The notes below the pieces were generated by a model that saw only the letters and a list, made by a program, of their open reading frames with translations, had not been told where the DNA came from and did no database searches. This document shows, piece after piece, positions 35,402 through 43,744 of a stretch of DNA of 49,143 bases. The stretch comes from Ferrimicrobium sp. (GTDB lineage Bacteria > Actinomycetota > Acidimicrobiia > Acidimicrobiales > Acidimicrobiaceae): contig JALCZJ010000020.1 of the NCBI GenBank assembly GCA_022690815.1, forward strand, positions 1 to 49,143, in the 5' to 3' direction. A program made the translations under genes and the position numbers. Every line of letters starts with the position of its first letter. Within the stretch, counting starts at the first letter, position 1.

Positions 35402-36435
35402 CGGCCAAAGCTCCCGATCGAGAGAAAGTCGGCGTAGAAGGCGCCGACAGCAATAGCGGTCATGACGGCTGCAAAGATCCAGAGCCTGATCAACACCGTC
35501 GTCTCCGGCCAGCCATTGAGTTCGAAGTGATGGTGGATGGGAGCCATCTTGAGAATACGTCGATGAAAGACCCGAAAGGAAAAGACCTGACCGATGACGC
35601 TGAGCGTCTCAATCACAAAGAGACCTCCGAGCAATAACAGGAGAAGATCGAGGCGAAGCACGAGCGCAAACGCCCCGAGACCACTTCCAATCGCTAGTGA
35701 GCCGACATCGCCCATGAAGATCTTGGCTGGTGGCGCGTTCCACCACAAAAAACCAATGATCGCGCCGACAAAACAGATCGCGAGTGCCGCCAGGTCAAGG
35801 GCGTCATGGACACCATAAGCCACGACATGGCGAAACATCCAATACGAGATCAGCGCCAGAGCCGCAAAGGCAAAGATGGCGGCCCCAGACGCGAGCCCAT
35901 CGAGGCCGTCAGTGAGGTTGACGGCATTCGAGGTACCGACCACCACGAGGACGGCAAAAATACACCAACCAACGGTGCCGAGCCCGATGCTAAGACTTCC
36001 AAGCCGCACGAATGAGATCGCGGTAGGCACATGCGCCCAGTAGTGGGCCAACAACGCAAAGGCGACCGCGACCGCGACCTGGAAGGAGAACTTGGCCGAC
36101 TTCGTGAGGCCGAGGCTACGTCGATTGCGCACTTTTAAGAGATCATCGACCAGTCCAATGGCTCCCGAAAGGACGGTAACACCGACGACCAGGATGCCTG
36201 ATCGAGAGAACCCAACTCCGAGGTGGACATGCACCAGCAAATAGCTCAGCACGATCGCGATGATGATCGCGATGCCACCCATGGTGGGAGTACCGGCCTT
36301 GACGAGGTGGCGACTCGGTCCATCCTCACGAATTTGCTGACCAACCCCGCGGGACCGCTGTCGGTCAATCAGAACTGGTGTCAGAAAAATCGCGACAATC
36401 AACGCCAGTCCGCTGCCGGTGAGGATCGCAATCAA
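35398..36435 (-). CDS. mraY: Phospho-N-acetylmuramoyl-pentapeptide-transferase
   Basis: Integral membrane enzyme that transfers phospho-MurNAc-pentapeptide to undecaprenyl phosphate (lipid I). About ten transmembrane segments. Key motifs: GTPTMGGIAIII, the Asp pair in LVDDLLKVRN, NLTDGLDGLASG, WWNAPPAKIFMGDVGSLAIG and the HHHFE motif in MAPIHHHFEL. The start is TTG at 36435, overlapping the murE TGA as TTGA; no ATG or GTG fits the conserved N-terminus better. Confidence 0.98.
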   Translation of the reverse strand: MIAILTGSGLALIVAIFLTPVLIDRQRSRGVGQQIREDGPSRHLVKAGTPTMGGIAIIIAIVLSYLLVHVHLGVGFSRSGILVVGVTVLSGAIGLVDDLLKVRNRRSLGLTKSAKFSFQVAVAVAFALLAHYWAHVPTAISFVRLGSLSIGLGTVGWCIFAVLVVVGTSNAVNLTDGLDGLASGAAIFAFAALALISYWMFRHVVAYGVHDALDLAALAICFVGAIIGFLWWNAPPAKIFMGDVGSLAIGSGLGAFALVLRLDLLLLLLGGLFVIETLSVIGQVFSFRVFHRRILKMAPIHHHFELNGWPETTVLIRLWIFAAVMTAIAVGAFYADFLSIGSFGR

Positions 36436-37940
36436 CGTTCGTGCTCCCGGAGTTCGAGTACCGCTCGCAACGCCTCGTCGTAGTCGTCGAAGTCGTAGCT
36501 AGCAGAACCAATCCGTTGGCTCCTCTCATGTCCCTTACCGGCGATCACCAACACGTCATCATCACACAGCTCGTGCACCGCCGTACGGATCGCCTCTCGT
36601 CGGTCAAGCAAGACGCGTGGCCTCATCGCCTGGACGCAGCCAGCAATGACATCTTCGGCGATCGCACGTGGATCCTCGGAGCGAGGATTGTCGCTGGTGA
36701 CGATGACGACATCTGCCAACCGTTCGGCCGTCGACCCCATCAACGGTCGCTTCCCATGATCTCGCTCGCCGCCAGCACCAAAGACCACAAACAGTCTCCC
36801 GTGATGCCCAAGCGAAAGCCTCGCCGCGATCAGCACCTGTTCGAGGGCACCGGGCGAGTGGGCATAGTCGATGAAAATAGATCCGTGCTCGCTCGGTACC
36901 CGTTCGAGTCGCCCGCGTGGGGCCTGCACCTCCCGCGCCACCTCGATAAGATCCTTGAGGTCAAAGCCGAGTGACTCCATCACGATGAGCGACGTGTGCA
37001 GGTTCACAAGGTTATGGTGTCCAATCAAGGGTGCGGCAAATCGATAGCCACGCAGATCGAAACTCAATCCATATGGTCCAAGCGTTACATTGGTCAGCGC
37101 GTCGTCAGAGACCCCCACGACCGGGATACTCGCCTCACCCATGAGCCTACGTCCCCACGGGTCATCGACATTGATGACGCCAAGGTGGGCGTAGCTCGGA
37201 TCAAACAGCGAGGCCTTGGCTGCGAAATAAGCCTCCATCGACGGGTGAAAGTCCAGATGGTCTTGGGATAGGTTGGTAAACACGGCGACGTCAACGTCGA
37301 GATACTTGACCCGACTCATGGCAAGGGCAATCGAGGAGATCTCCATCGCCGCATAGCTCCGGCCATTCTCCACAAAGCCCGCCAAACGACGAGCGATCTC
37401 AGGAGCTTCAGGTGTGGTGAGCCGACCCCAGAGCGTACCCATGGTTCCGACCCCGTAACCAAGCAGGCCCAACATCTCGGCGACGAGCGATACGGTGGTC
37501 GTCTTGCCATTCGTTCCAGTCACCCCGACCACCTTGAGCCTCTTCGAGGGCTCTCCATAGACCAGCTGACTCGCGAGGGCGACCTGTTCACGCAGGCGCA
37601 TGGGATCCACCACCAGCTGTGGAAGGCTAGTTGGAGACACCGGGTCGGCCACGAGTAGCGCGATCGCTCCTTGCCGAACGGCCTCCTCCACATAAATCGA
37701 CGAATCCACATGGGATCCTGGAACAACCGCGAAGATATCACCCGCTCGCAGGAGACGGTGATCCATCGCCAGACCGGACGGCTCAAGGTCCTCGCCTATC
37801 GCCCCAACGATCTTGGCGTCTAATCGACGAGCCAAATCGGCCAACCTCACTGCGGCATGCCTCGTCTCTCCCACTCCCTCGCCCCAACCTGGACCACAAC
37901 CATAACTATGGTATAGGGATACGGTGGCTGTGATAGTCAC
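36432..37940 (-). CDS. murE: UDP-MurNAc-tripeptide synthetase MurE
   Basis: Adds the third residue to UDP-MurNAc-L-Ala-D-Glu. ATP loop VTGTNGKTTTVSL; the MurE-family motif reads EISSIAL rather than the usual EVSSHAL, so His is Ile here. TNLSQDHLDFHPSMEAYFAAKASLF carries the carbamylated Lys. DNPR in TSDNPRSEDP is the meso-diaminopimelate signature, so the third residue is probably DAP. The start is GTG at 37940, overlapping the ftsI stop as GTGA, and its TGA overlaps mraY, leaving no room for murF. Confidence 0.95.
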   Translation of the reverse strand: MTITATVSLYHSYGCGPGWGEGVGETRHAAVRLADLARRLDAKIVGAIGEDLEPSGLAMDHRLLRAGDIFAVVPGSHVDSSIYVEEAVRQGAIALLVADPVSPTSLPQLVVDPMRLREQVALASQLVYGEPSKRLKVVGVTGTNGKTTTVSLVAEMLGLLGYGVGTMGTLWGRLTTPEAPEIARRLAGFVENGRSYAAMEISSIALAMSRVKYLDVDVAVFTNLSQDHLDFHPSMEAYFAAKASLFDPSYAHLGVINVDDPWGRRLMGEASIPVVGVSDDALTNVTLGPYGLSFDLRGYRFAAPLIGHHNLVNLHTSLIVMESLGFDLKDLIEVAREVQAPRGRLERVPSEHGSIFIDYAHSPGALEQVLIAARLSLGHHGRLFVVFGAGGERDHGKRPLMGSTAERLADVVIVTSDNPRSEDPRAIAEDVIAGCVQAMRPRVLLDRREAIRTAVHELCDDDVLVIAGKGHERSQRIGSASYDFDDYDEALRAVLELREHER

Positions 37941-39733
37941 CCGTGGACCCTTCGGCGGGAAGGTTGCTTGATCCTCGGGAGGAGTGATGACTCAACCTTA
38001 CCCGACGGGGTGATTCCATAGCGGGCCAACGCGTAGCGCATGATCTGGGAGAACACCGGGGCCGCCGTCATTCCACCGTAAATTGGGACCGGCTGATCGA
38101 GCATGACAATGGCACTGAGCACCGGGTGCTGCGCTGGCACCATGCCGACAAAGGTAGCCCAGTAGGCACCCATCTGGTACCCAGACTGGGTATGTAACGG
38201 CTTCTGGGATGTCCCAGTCTTGCCCGCCACGAGATAGCCAGGGATCGTCGCATCTGGAGCGGTGGCGTTAGCCCCAGTCACGCCGGAGAGCAGATGGACC
38301 ATCTCTGCATCGATCGCTGGGGGCACGATGCGATGCGGTGATGGACTCTGCAACGGATGGAGTTGACCGTCACTTGCAACGGTCCCCAACACGAGCTTTG
38401 GTGGCACCATCACGCCACCGTTAGCGATCGCGTTGTAAGAATCGAGCACCTGCAGGGGTGTCACTAGCTGGTCTTGGCCAATTGGTGTCGAACCAATCGC
38501 CGTCGGCGACCACTGGTTGATCGGCTTCATGTACCCTTGTGTCTCCCCAGGGAATGCCAGGCCAGTGGGTTCGCCCCAGCCAAAACGTTCAAACGAGGCC
38601 AATAACCGTGCCGGCCCGAGTCGTCGGGCGATCTCGATGGTCCCAACGTTTGAGCTTTGGGCCAAAATCTGACCCATCGTGAGCACCTCCGTCGGGTGCG
38701 GTTCTGCGTCGTGAAAAATCGATCCGTCGATGTCGAGCTGTCCGGGAACGACCTCGGTCGAGGTTGGGGTGATCAGATGGTCCTGAAGCGCTGCAGTGAA
38801 GGTGGCGATCTTGGCGACCGACCCCGGTTCGTAGGCGTAGGCTACCGCCTGATTCGTCCAGCTCTCAGTCGGTAGCGCACGTTGGACATCGACCGGCTGG
38901 CCACCATTAGCGAGCGGTTTGGCACCGGGCAACGGAGGGGCAGTGAGCGAAACCATCGCCAAGATCTGACCCGTTGCGACGTCCATCACAACGGCGGTCC
39001 CACCAATTGCATTCGTCTTTTCGATCTCTCCAGCTACCGCCTGCTCGGCATAGGCCTGCAAGCTCGGGTCAATCGTCAACTCCAGATTTTTGCCCTGCAC
39101 CGGCGCCTGGCGCTTGACGACGGCATTTGGCAACGGTAACGACCCGCTCGCGACACGCTCAATCTGGTAGCCATTCTTGCCAGCGAGCAAGTTCTGGTAC
39201 TGATACTCAAGACCAAAGAGCCCATTGTCGTTCGCGCCGACCCGGCCAATGACCGGCTCCGCTAACGAACCCACCGGGTAGTAGCGCGCCTGACCCGGCT
39301 CAACATTGATGCCTGGGAGCTCTCCGTCGAGCGCCATGTTCTCGATTCGAGATCCAATCGACTGGGTAACCAACTGGGCAACCACCGAATATCCACCCGG
39401 CACCGTCAGGGCGTGTTGCACCTGTGCTACCGGCGAGTCGACCAGCGTTGCCAGGGTTTTCGCTTCAGTCGCTGGGCTCTTGATTTGGAGCGGATCGGCG
39501 ATGATGGTGTCACGGAGCTCCGACGTCGCTAGAACCTCGCCGTTTCTTGCCAGGATGGATCCCCGCAACCCCGGAAGCGTAACCGTGGTCTCGACCTCTT
39601 GTTGAGCGAGGTTGGTGTAGGTCGGCATAGCTAAGACGGTGACCCGCAGTAACTGGACGATGAGTGCCAGGGTGACAATGCCACAAAGCAAAAAGGTCAG
39701 CCTCGTACGTCGGCTCCGTCGCTTAGTTGCCAC
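37937..39733 (-). CDS. ftsI: Septal transpeptidase FtsI (PBP3)
   Basis: Class B penicillin-binding protein that crosslinks septal peptidoglycan. A basic N-terminal tail, one transmembrane helix (about 10-35), the PBP dimerisation domain starting at LRGSILARNGEVLATS, then the transpeptidase domain with SxxK in EPGSVAKI, SxN in QSSNVGTI and KTG in AGKTGTSQ. The start is GTG at 39733 with GAGG six nt upstream, overlapping ftsL by 11 nt; the longer frame to 39832 is inside ftsL. 598 residues is a normal length. Confidence 0.96.
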   Translation of the reverse strand: MATKRRSRRTRLTFLLCGIVTLALIVQLLRVTVLAMPTYTNLAQQEVETTVTLPGLRGSILARNGEVLATSELRDTIIADPLQIKSPATEAKTLATLVDSPVAQVQHALTVPGGYSVVAQLVTQSIGSRIENMALDGELPGINVEPGQARYYPVGSLAEPVIGRVGANDNGLFGLEYQYQNLLAGKNGYQIERVASGSLPLPNAVVKRQAPVQGKNLELTIDPSLQAYAEQAVAGEIEKTNAIGGTAVVMDVATGQILAMVSLTAPPLPGAKPLANGGQPVDVQRALPTESWTNQAVAYAYEPGSVAKIATFTAALQDHLITPTSTEVVPGQLDIDGSIFHDAEPHPTEVLTMGQILAQSSNVGTIEIARRLGPARLLASFERFGWGEPTGLAFPGETQGYMKPINQWSPTAIGSTPIGQDQLVTPLQVLDSYNAIANGGVMVPPKLVLGTVASDGQLHPLQSPSPHRIVPPAIDAEMVHLLSGVTGANATAPDATIPGYLVAGKTGTSQKPLHTQSGYQMGAYWATFVGMVPAQHPVLSAIVMLDQPVPIYGGMTAAPVFSQIMRYALARYGITPSGKVESSLLPRIKQPSRRRVHG

Positions 39734-40172
39734 TGGCGACCTCGCCTGCGGGAAGTGGCAGCGTCGGGCTCGACCCCTCGGACTGCGGTAGCGCAGTTGC
39801 GCCCTTGGCGCTGGAGCCTGCGACCACATCAACCGATCCCGGGAGAGTGAGATGGAGATGGGCGCTTGCGTAGTTCATGATTCGCTGCGGAGATGACAGC
39901 TCAGCGACCTGGAGTTTGAGGTTCGCCTGGGTGCGCTCGGCCTGAGTAATGGCAGAGCTTAGCTGAGCGACCCTCGACTCTTGGAGTTCGATACCGATAC
40001 GAGCGACCACCACCATCGCCATGAGTCCAACAACGGTTACAAAGATCACGATGCTACGCAGGCGGCGCCAGCGAGAGACACGTGCTGGTGGCGTAATGAG
40101 CACCAGTTCAGGTCGTCGACGTTGAGGTCGTTCGCGCAGTGGAGTCTGGGGCAGCGCCACTACTCGTGCCAT
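39723..40172 (-). CDS. ftsL: FtsL-like divisome protein
   Basis: A small bitopic protein: basic cytoplasmic tail (about 1-36), one transmembrane helix (about 40-60, RSIVIFVTVVGLMAMVVVA), then a coiled coil (about 65-95, ESRVAQLSSAITQAERTQANL) and a flexible tail. FtsL proteins are poorly conserved, so the name rests on topology and location between rsmH and ftsI. ATG at 40172 has AGGTGA five nt upstream; a TTG at 40190 is a possible longer start. It overlaps rsmH by 13 nt. Confidence 0.8.
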   Translation of the reverse strand: MARVVALPQTPLRERPQRRRPELVLITPPARVSRWRRLRSIVIFVTVVGLMAMVVVARIGIELQESRVAQLSSAITQAERTQANLKLQVAELSSPQRIMNYASAHLHLTLPGSVDVVAGSSAKGATALPQSEGSSPTLPLPAGEVASGN

Positions 40173-41227
40173 GTGGTCACCTGATGCCAATATCGATCAA
40201 TTACATCGTTCACGTCTCGAGCGCTGCGCCGCAATGAGCGAAGGTGCGCACTCCTAGCTCTTGGATTCAATGTCGCCTCCGCCTCGGAGGGGTTGATAGC
40301 GTGTCGTTGGATTCGTTCACCCGCCGGTGTCGCACCGCACGTGCAGCCCAGCCGCGGAGAGCAGAGACATCCACCAGTCTCAACGTGGCGCATAAAGCGC
40401 TTAACGAGCCGGTCCTCGCCGGAGTGGTAGCTGATCACCTGCAGCACTCCCCCCACATCGAGTAGGGCGAACGCAGCAGGGAGGAATTGCATAAGCTCAC
40501 CGATCTCGTCGTTGACACTGACACGCAAGGCCTGAAACACCTTTGTTGCTGGGTGGATGCGACCACCGCGAAGCTTTGCAGGGGTGGCTTCGACGATCAC
40601 GGCGGCGAGCCCTCCGGTGGTTGTCACCGGCAGCGCATCTTTGATAGCTGTGGCATAACGCCTAGACAACGAACCAACACCATGTTGCCGGAAGAGGCCG
40701 ATGAGGTCGTCAACCGTACTCGACTCGAGTAACTGCGCGACCGTCATCCCTTCGTTGGACTGATCCATTCGCATATCCAGTGTGGCATCGAACCGGAAGG
40801 AAAAACCGCGGGCAGGATCGTCAAGCTGCATGGAGGAAACACCAAGATCAGCGAGTACTCCGGCTACCGCCGTGACTGGTGATACCGTCTCGGTGAGGTT
40901 CGACATGGTTCCATGCACCAGTCGCACGCGTTGACCATAGCACCCCAGTCGAACTCGGGTCCGCTCCAAGGCTTGTCGATCCCGATCGAGGCCCACCACC
41001 TGGACCCAGTCAAAGGCATCGAGTAGCACTTGGGTGTGCCCACCGAGTCCAACAGTGGCATCCACAACGACCGCTGATGAGGATCGTCGATCCCGAAAAC
41101 CATCCACGACCGCGACGGCGAGCACCGGCGTGTGTTGAAAGACCCGTTGGCCCCTTGGATCCAACTGATCCGAGATCAGAGTGTCATCGTTACCTGGCGT
41201 CAAGTTAGGGGGAGTATGGTCAGCCAT
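40160..41227 (-). CDS. rsmH: 16S rRNA (cytosine(1402)-N(4))-methyltransferase
   Basis: SAM-dependent methyltransferase (MraW) that modifies C1402 in the ribosomal P site. The SAM loop is VVDATVGLGGHTQVLLDA, with FQHTPVL before it, and conserved blocks follow: VLADLGVSSMQLDDPARGFSFR, RMDQSNEGMTVAQLLE, RIHPATKVFQALRVSVNDE. Near the C-terminus there are paired cysteines (CLCSPRLGCTCG), a feature common in RsmH. ATG at 41227 overlaps mraZ by 8 nt; the longer frame to 41458 lies inside mraZ. Confidence 0.98.
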   Translation of the reverse strand: MADHTPPNLTPGNDDTLISDQLDPRGQRVFQHTPVLAVAVVDGFRDRRSSSAVVVDATVGLGGHTQVLLDAFDWVQVVGLDRDRQALERTRVRLGCYGQRVRLVHGTMSNLTETVSPVTAVAGVLADLGVSSMQLDDPARGFSFRFDATLDMRMDQSNEGMTVAQLLESSTVDDLIGLFRQHGVGSLSRRYATAIKDALPVTTTGGLAAVIVEATPAKLRGGRIHPATKVFQALRVSVNDEIGELMQFLPAAFALLDVGGVLQVISYHSGEDRLVKRFMRHVETGGCLCSPRLGCTCGATPAGERIQRHAINPSEAEATLNPRARSAHLRSLRRSARDVNDVIDRYWHQVTTWHE

Positions 41228-41663
41228 CGTTTTGTTCCCGATAACGATTCCAGCGAACAGGATCCCATACTTCAATCGTTCCAAAGGCACCATTGACCAG
41301 AACCTCGCGCTCAAGATCGACGAGCGTGCGCAATGGCTGGGGAAGACCGATCCGTCCAAGGCGATCGATCTCAAGCTCGAACGCCTGCCGACCCCAGTCG
41401 CGCAGACGAAGTCGCTCGACGGACTCACCCCAGTTCTCTTGGGGGACGGCGTTGGCAAAAGTCAGAAAATCTTCGACTGTCCAGATCACGATGCACGGGT
41501 CACCATATTGCGACGGCGTCGCGTAACAGTGATCGGTGAAGTTAGAGCGAAAGCGCGCGGGCAAGGTGAGACGACCCTTCAGATCAAGGGTGTGGGTGTA
41601 ACCACCAAAGAACTTCGCCTTCACCTCACCCGTTTGCCACACCGACCCGACAGTCCTCTCCAC
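41220..41663 (-). CDS. mraZ: Transcriptional regulator MraZ
   Basis: AbrB-fold DNA-binding protein that in E. coli represses its own dcw promoter. The first swapped-hairpin domain is THTLDLKGRLTLPARF and the second is ELEIDRLGRIGLPQPLR, with the DxxGRxxLP motif twice. The 5' end is uncertain: GTG codons at 41663, 41642 and 41621 are all in frame, and the last would give the family-typical short N-terminus (FGGYTHTLD). The three TGGGG boxes at 41678-41702 lie just before the gene. Confidence 0.95.
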   Translation of the reverse strand: MERTVGSVWQTGEVKAKFFGGYTHTLDLKGRLTLPARFRSNFTDHCYATPSQYGDPCIVIWTVEDFLTFANAVPQENWGESVERLRLRDWGRQAFELEIDRLGRIGLPQPLRTLVDLEREVLVNGAFGTIEVWDPVRWNRYREQNDG

Positions 41664-41677
41664 TCATAACCAATGGG

Positions 41678-41702
41678 CCCCACTTTACCCCACAATTCCC
41701 CA
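41678..41702 (-). promoter_or_regulatory. Predicted MraZ operator (three TGGGG boxes)
   Basis: Read on the coding strand the order is TGGGG-AATTG-TGGGG-TAAAG-TGGGG: three identical 5-bp boxes with 5-nt spacers, at 41698-41702, 41688-41692 and 41678-41682. This matches the direct-repeat operator described for E. coli MraZ (TGGGN with 5-nt spacers). The 10-bp period puts every box on the same face of the helix. Autoregulation of the dcw cluster is inferred. Confidence 0.85.
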
Positions 41703-41785
41703 CCGATACTCTAAATTTCGGTATGAAGGGAGCGAAACATGACATATTTCGGGTCCGGATTGGTATTAAACGAACAGTTGTTCTA

Positions 41786-42466
41786 TTACCGGGTGGTAAT
41801 CGCTTGGATGAGGCGATCTTGCAACCTCTGCCGCGAGAGTACGACTCTTGGTGCTATGCCCGCGACTCGAAGTGGCAGATTCGCGAGATCGGAATCTCGC
41901 AAGAATCGCGAGATCTCGCTCTGGCGCTCATTCCAGAGCAGCGAGAGTTGGAAGCAGGCCTGACCTCGAGAGCGGCGCTGCGCGAGGCCGAGCACCTTAG
42001 CTCCACCAATGGTGAGTTCACCAAAACCAAGGTCGGCAAAGCAAATCATCCGCCCAAGCTCGGTCCGCTCCTGTCGGTCGGTGACTACCCGGCCTTCGAC
42101 ACCAAGACCCTCAAGGAGATTCTGTACCGCCGTGCCCAGCCAGAGAAATGATGATCCCAGATCTCTCAGGACTAACGGGTCGTCAAGTCGAAGATACAGC
42201 ATCAGCCAAATCTGGTCCCCAGGTTCAACGAGTACCGCACCTCCCCCGCTATGGCGTCTCACGACCGTGATGCCCTCGCGTCGGACTTGTTGGAGGTCAA
42301 AGCCCTCCTCCCCGGTCGAGGAGCCGAGCACCAGGGCGCGGTCGATGGGCTCAGCGACCCGACACAGGCGTTCACCTTCTGTGAGTCGGGGCCAGGCCTC
42401 ATGCAGCGTCGCTGTCGTTAGCGATACCCTTTCAAGTCGCCAACGGGCTTGACCTGTCGAACTCAT
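41786..42466 (-). CDS. LplA/BirA-fold protein ligase, lipoate or octanoate type
   Basis: Biotin/lipoate-protein ligase fold. The hallmark is RRHSGGGAVLVEPGDQIW (RRxxGGGAVxH-like, His replaced by Val or Glu), and the conserved Lys is in IGGAKVLGLAQRR, which in LplA binds lipoyl-AMP. It may load octanoate or lipoate on E2 or GcvH subunits. ATG at 42466 overlaps the DUF5522 stop (ATGA). About 226 residues, without LplA's accessory domain. It lies upstream of mraZ in the same direction and probably ends its own transcript. Two short GCGAGAT inverted repeats lie near the 3' end (41883-41919). Confidence 0.75.
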   Translation of the reverse strand: MSSTGQARWRLERVSLTTATLHEAWPRLTEGERLCRVAEPIDRALVLGSSTGEEGFDLQQVRREGITVVRRHSGGGAVLVEPGDQIWLMLYLRLDDPLVLRDLGSSFLWLGTAVQNLLEGLGVEGRVVTDRQERTELGRMICFADLGFGELTIGGAKVLGLAQRRSRGQACFQLSLLWNERQSEISRFLRDSDLANLPLRVAGIAPRVVLSRQRLQDRLIQAITTR

Positions 42467-42756
42467 TGCGGCGCAATGTCTTCGATCGCGTGTCGCTGAC
42501 CACCTGTAAAGGGGCAGTGCCGACATCCAAGGCTACAGCAAAAGCCATGATCCATCAGTGAGGCTGCGGTCAAGACGCTGTCGCCGGTCTCAGGATCGAG
42601 ATAGCTATCAAGGCCAGCATCGAGGGCGCAACGGTGCAGTTGCAGACGCATCCGCGCCAGGGGGTGGTCGTAATCGAAACGACGCTCTGAGGGAAAGTAG
42701 AGCACGAGCTTGCGCCACTCCTCACCGGATCCAACTCGCATTCCACCGCCATCCAA
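42463..42756 (-). CDS. DUF5522-family protein
   Basis: A 97-residue protein with the cysteine cluster HGFCCSLGCRHCPF near the C-terminus, the hallmark of DUF5522 proteins (CC-x3-CRHCP), which suggests metal or Fe-S binding. Before it, FDYDHPLARMRLQLHRCALDAG is the usual HP-containing lead-in. No function is established for the family. Its stop overlaps the start of the lipoate-ligase-like gene, so the two are one transcript. Confidence 0.8.
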   Translation of the reverse strand: MDGGGMRVGSGEEWRKLVLYFPSERRFDYDHPLARMRLQLHRCALDAGLDSYLDPETGDSVLTAASLMDHGFCCSLGCRHCPFTGGQRHAIEDIAPQ

Positions 42757-42967
42757 ACTCTTCGCTAGTCACACTCTGGGCTAGTCGATCTTTCCTTTTC
42801 GCGTGCATCCGGTCCCGCACAGACCAGCCCCACCATCGAAGCCCAATGTCCAATGGCAGTCGATCCCGTCCGACTGAGAAATGCCGAGGATCCAAAGTCT
42901 GGATCGATCGCTACGCGTCCCGACTACGGTAGTCTAGTCCAAGGGGTCCAAGCAGGCAAGGAGAGGT

Positions 42968-43231
42968 GTGGAGGCGTACGTTCTTATCCAAACAGAGATT
43001 GGCGCTGTGGGCAAGGTACTCCCCGCAGTCCGTTCGCTGCCGCTGGTTGACCGCGCCGATGATGTCACCGGCCCCTATGACATCATTGCGTTGCTCGATG
43101 CCGAGACGCTCCAAGAAATTGGTCGTCAAGTTGTCGAAGGAATCCAGGTCATTGAGGGTGTGACGAGGACGTTAACTTGTCCAGTCGGACATCTTACCCT
43201 TGACATGTTGCTCCCTACCCAGGAGAGCTAG
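42968..43231 (+). CDS. Lrp/AsnC ligand-binding-domain protein
   Basis: An 87-residue stand-alone RAM/AsnC ligand-binding domain without a DNA-binding HTH. The sequence AYVLIQTEIGAVGKVLPAV, the DDVTGPYDIIALLDA beta-alpha unit and VIEGVTRTLTCPV match single-domain Lrp-like proteins common in actinobacteria. It probably senses an amino acid or similar small molecule, and may form oligomers with Lrp-type regulators. The start is GTG at 42968 after AAGGAGAG. It is divergent from the DUF5522 gene. Confidence 0.88.
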   Translation: MEAYVLIQTEIGAVGKVLPAVRSLPLVDRADDVTGPYDIIALLDAETLQEIGRQVVEGIQVIEGVTRTLTCPVGHLTLDMLLPTQES

Positions 43232-43744
43232 ACACCCTAGGTCACCACTTCGACCGTCCACATGAGTCATTCCCACCTCTGAACGAGATCGCGAGCAAAA
43301 CTTCGATCAGCTGCTGGGCATGCGTAAGTGTTGGTCCGGCTAATCTTAGGTCGCCTAAGCTCGTTCAATCGACGATGCCGTTGGTACCAAGTCACCAACG
43401 CTGACTTACAGCGCCACCCGATCACACGCACAGCCATGCGATCAACGGTTTGTGCACCCACTGGTGTGTAAAAGCTCATCAGCCTCCAGCGGCCGCAAGG
43501 TGTCACTGCGAGCCGACATAAACTAGGCACCCAATGAGGGGAGCACTATCGAACAGAGATCGCTATCGGTCGACGATGTCGCAACGACCGAGTCGCGACT
43601 CGCGCTCAAGGGGTCTCCAGCCACAAGCAACCGGCCAGGCACCGTAGCAAACCATACAGTCAGGCAGAAACGGTTGTGACCCGAGGCAAGCTCGGTCGCC
43701 GACAGCTGGCAGATCGTTGTCGTCTACGTAGACCTTCGGGTGCG
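43232..43744. other. Intergenic region with stem-loops
   Basis: About 510 bp. A perfect stem CTTAGG/tcg/CCTAAG lies at 43345-43359, a possible terminator for the Lrp-like gene. A 12-bp palindrome, GAGTCGCGACTC, lies at 43590-43601. An 87-codon minus-strand frame (43267-43530) has no recognisable content and was not called. Confidence 0.4.

Noticed and set aside
41723-42151. Plus-strand frame of 142 codons
   Set aside because: Antisense to the lipoate-ligase-like gene, which has recognisable motifs; no domain and no ribosome site.
43267-43530. 87-codon minus-strand frame
   Set aside because: Trp/Arg-rich, no domain, no clear ribosome site; possibly decayed mobile DNA but unsupported.
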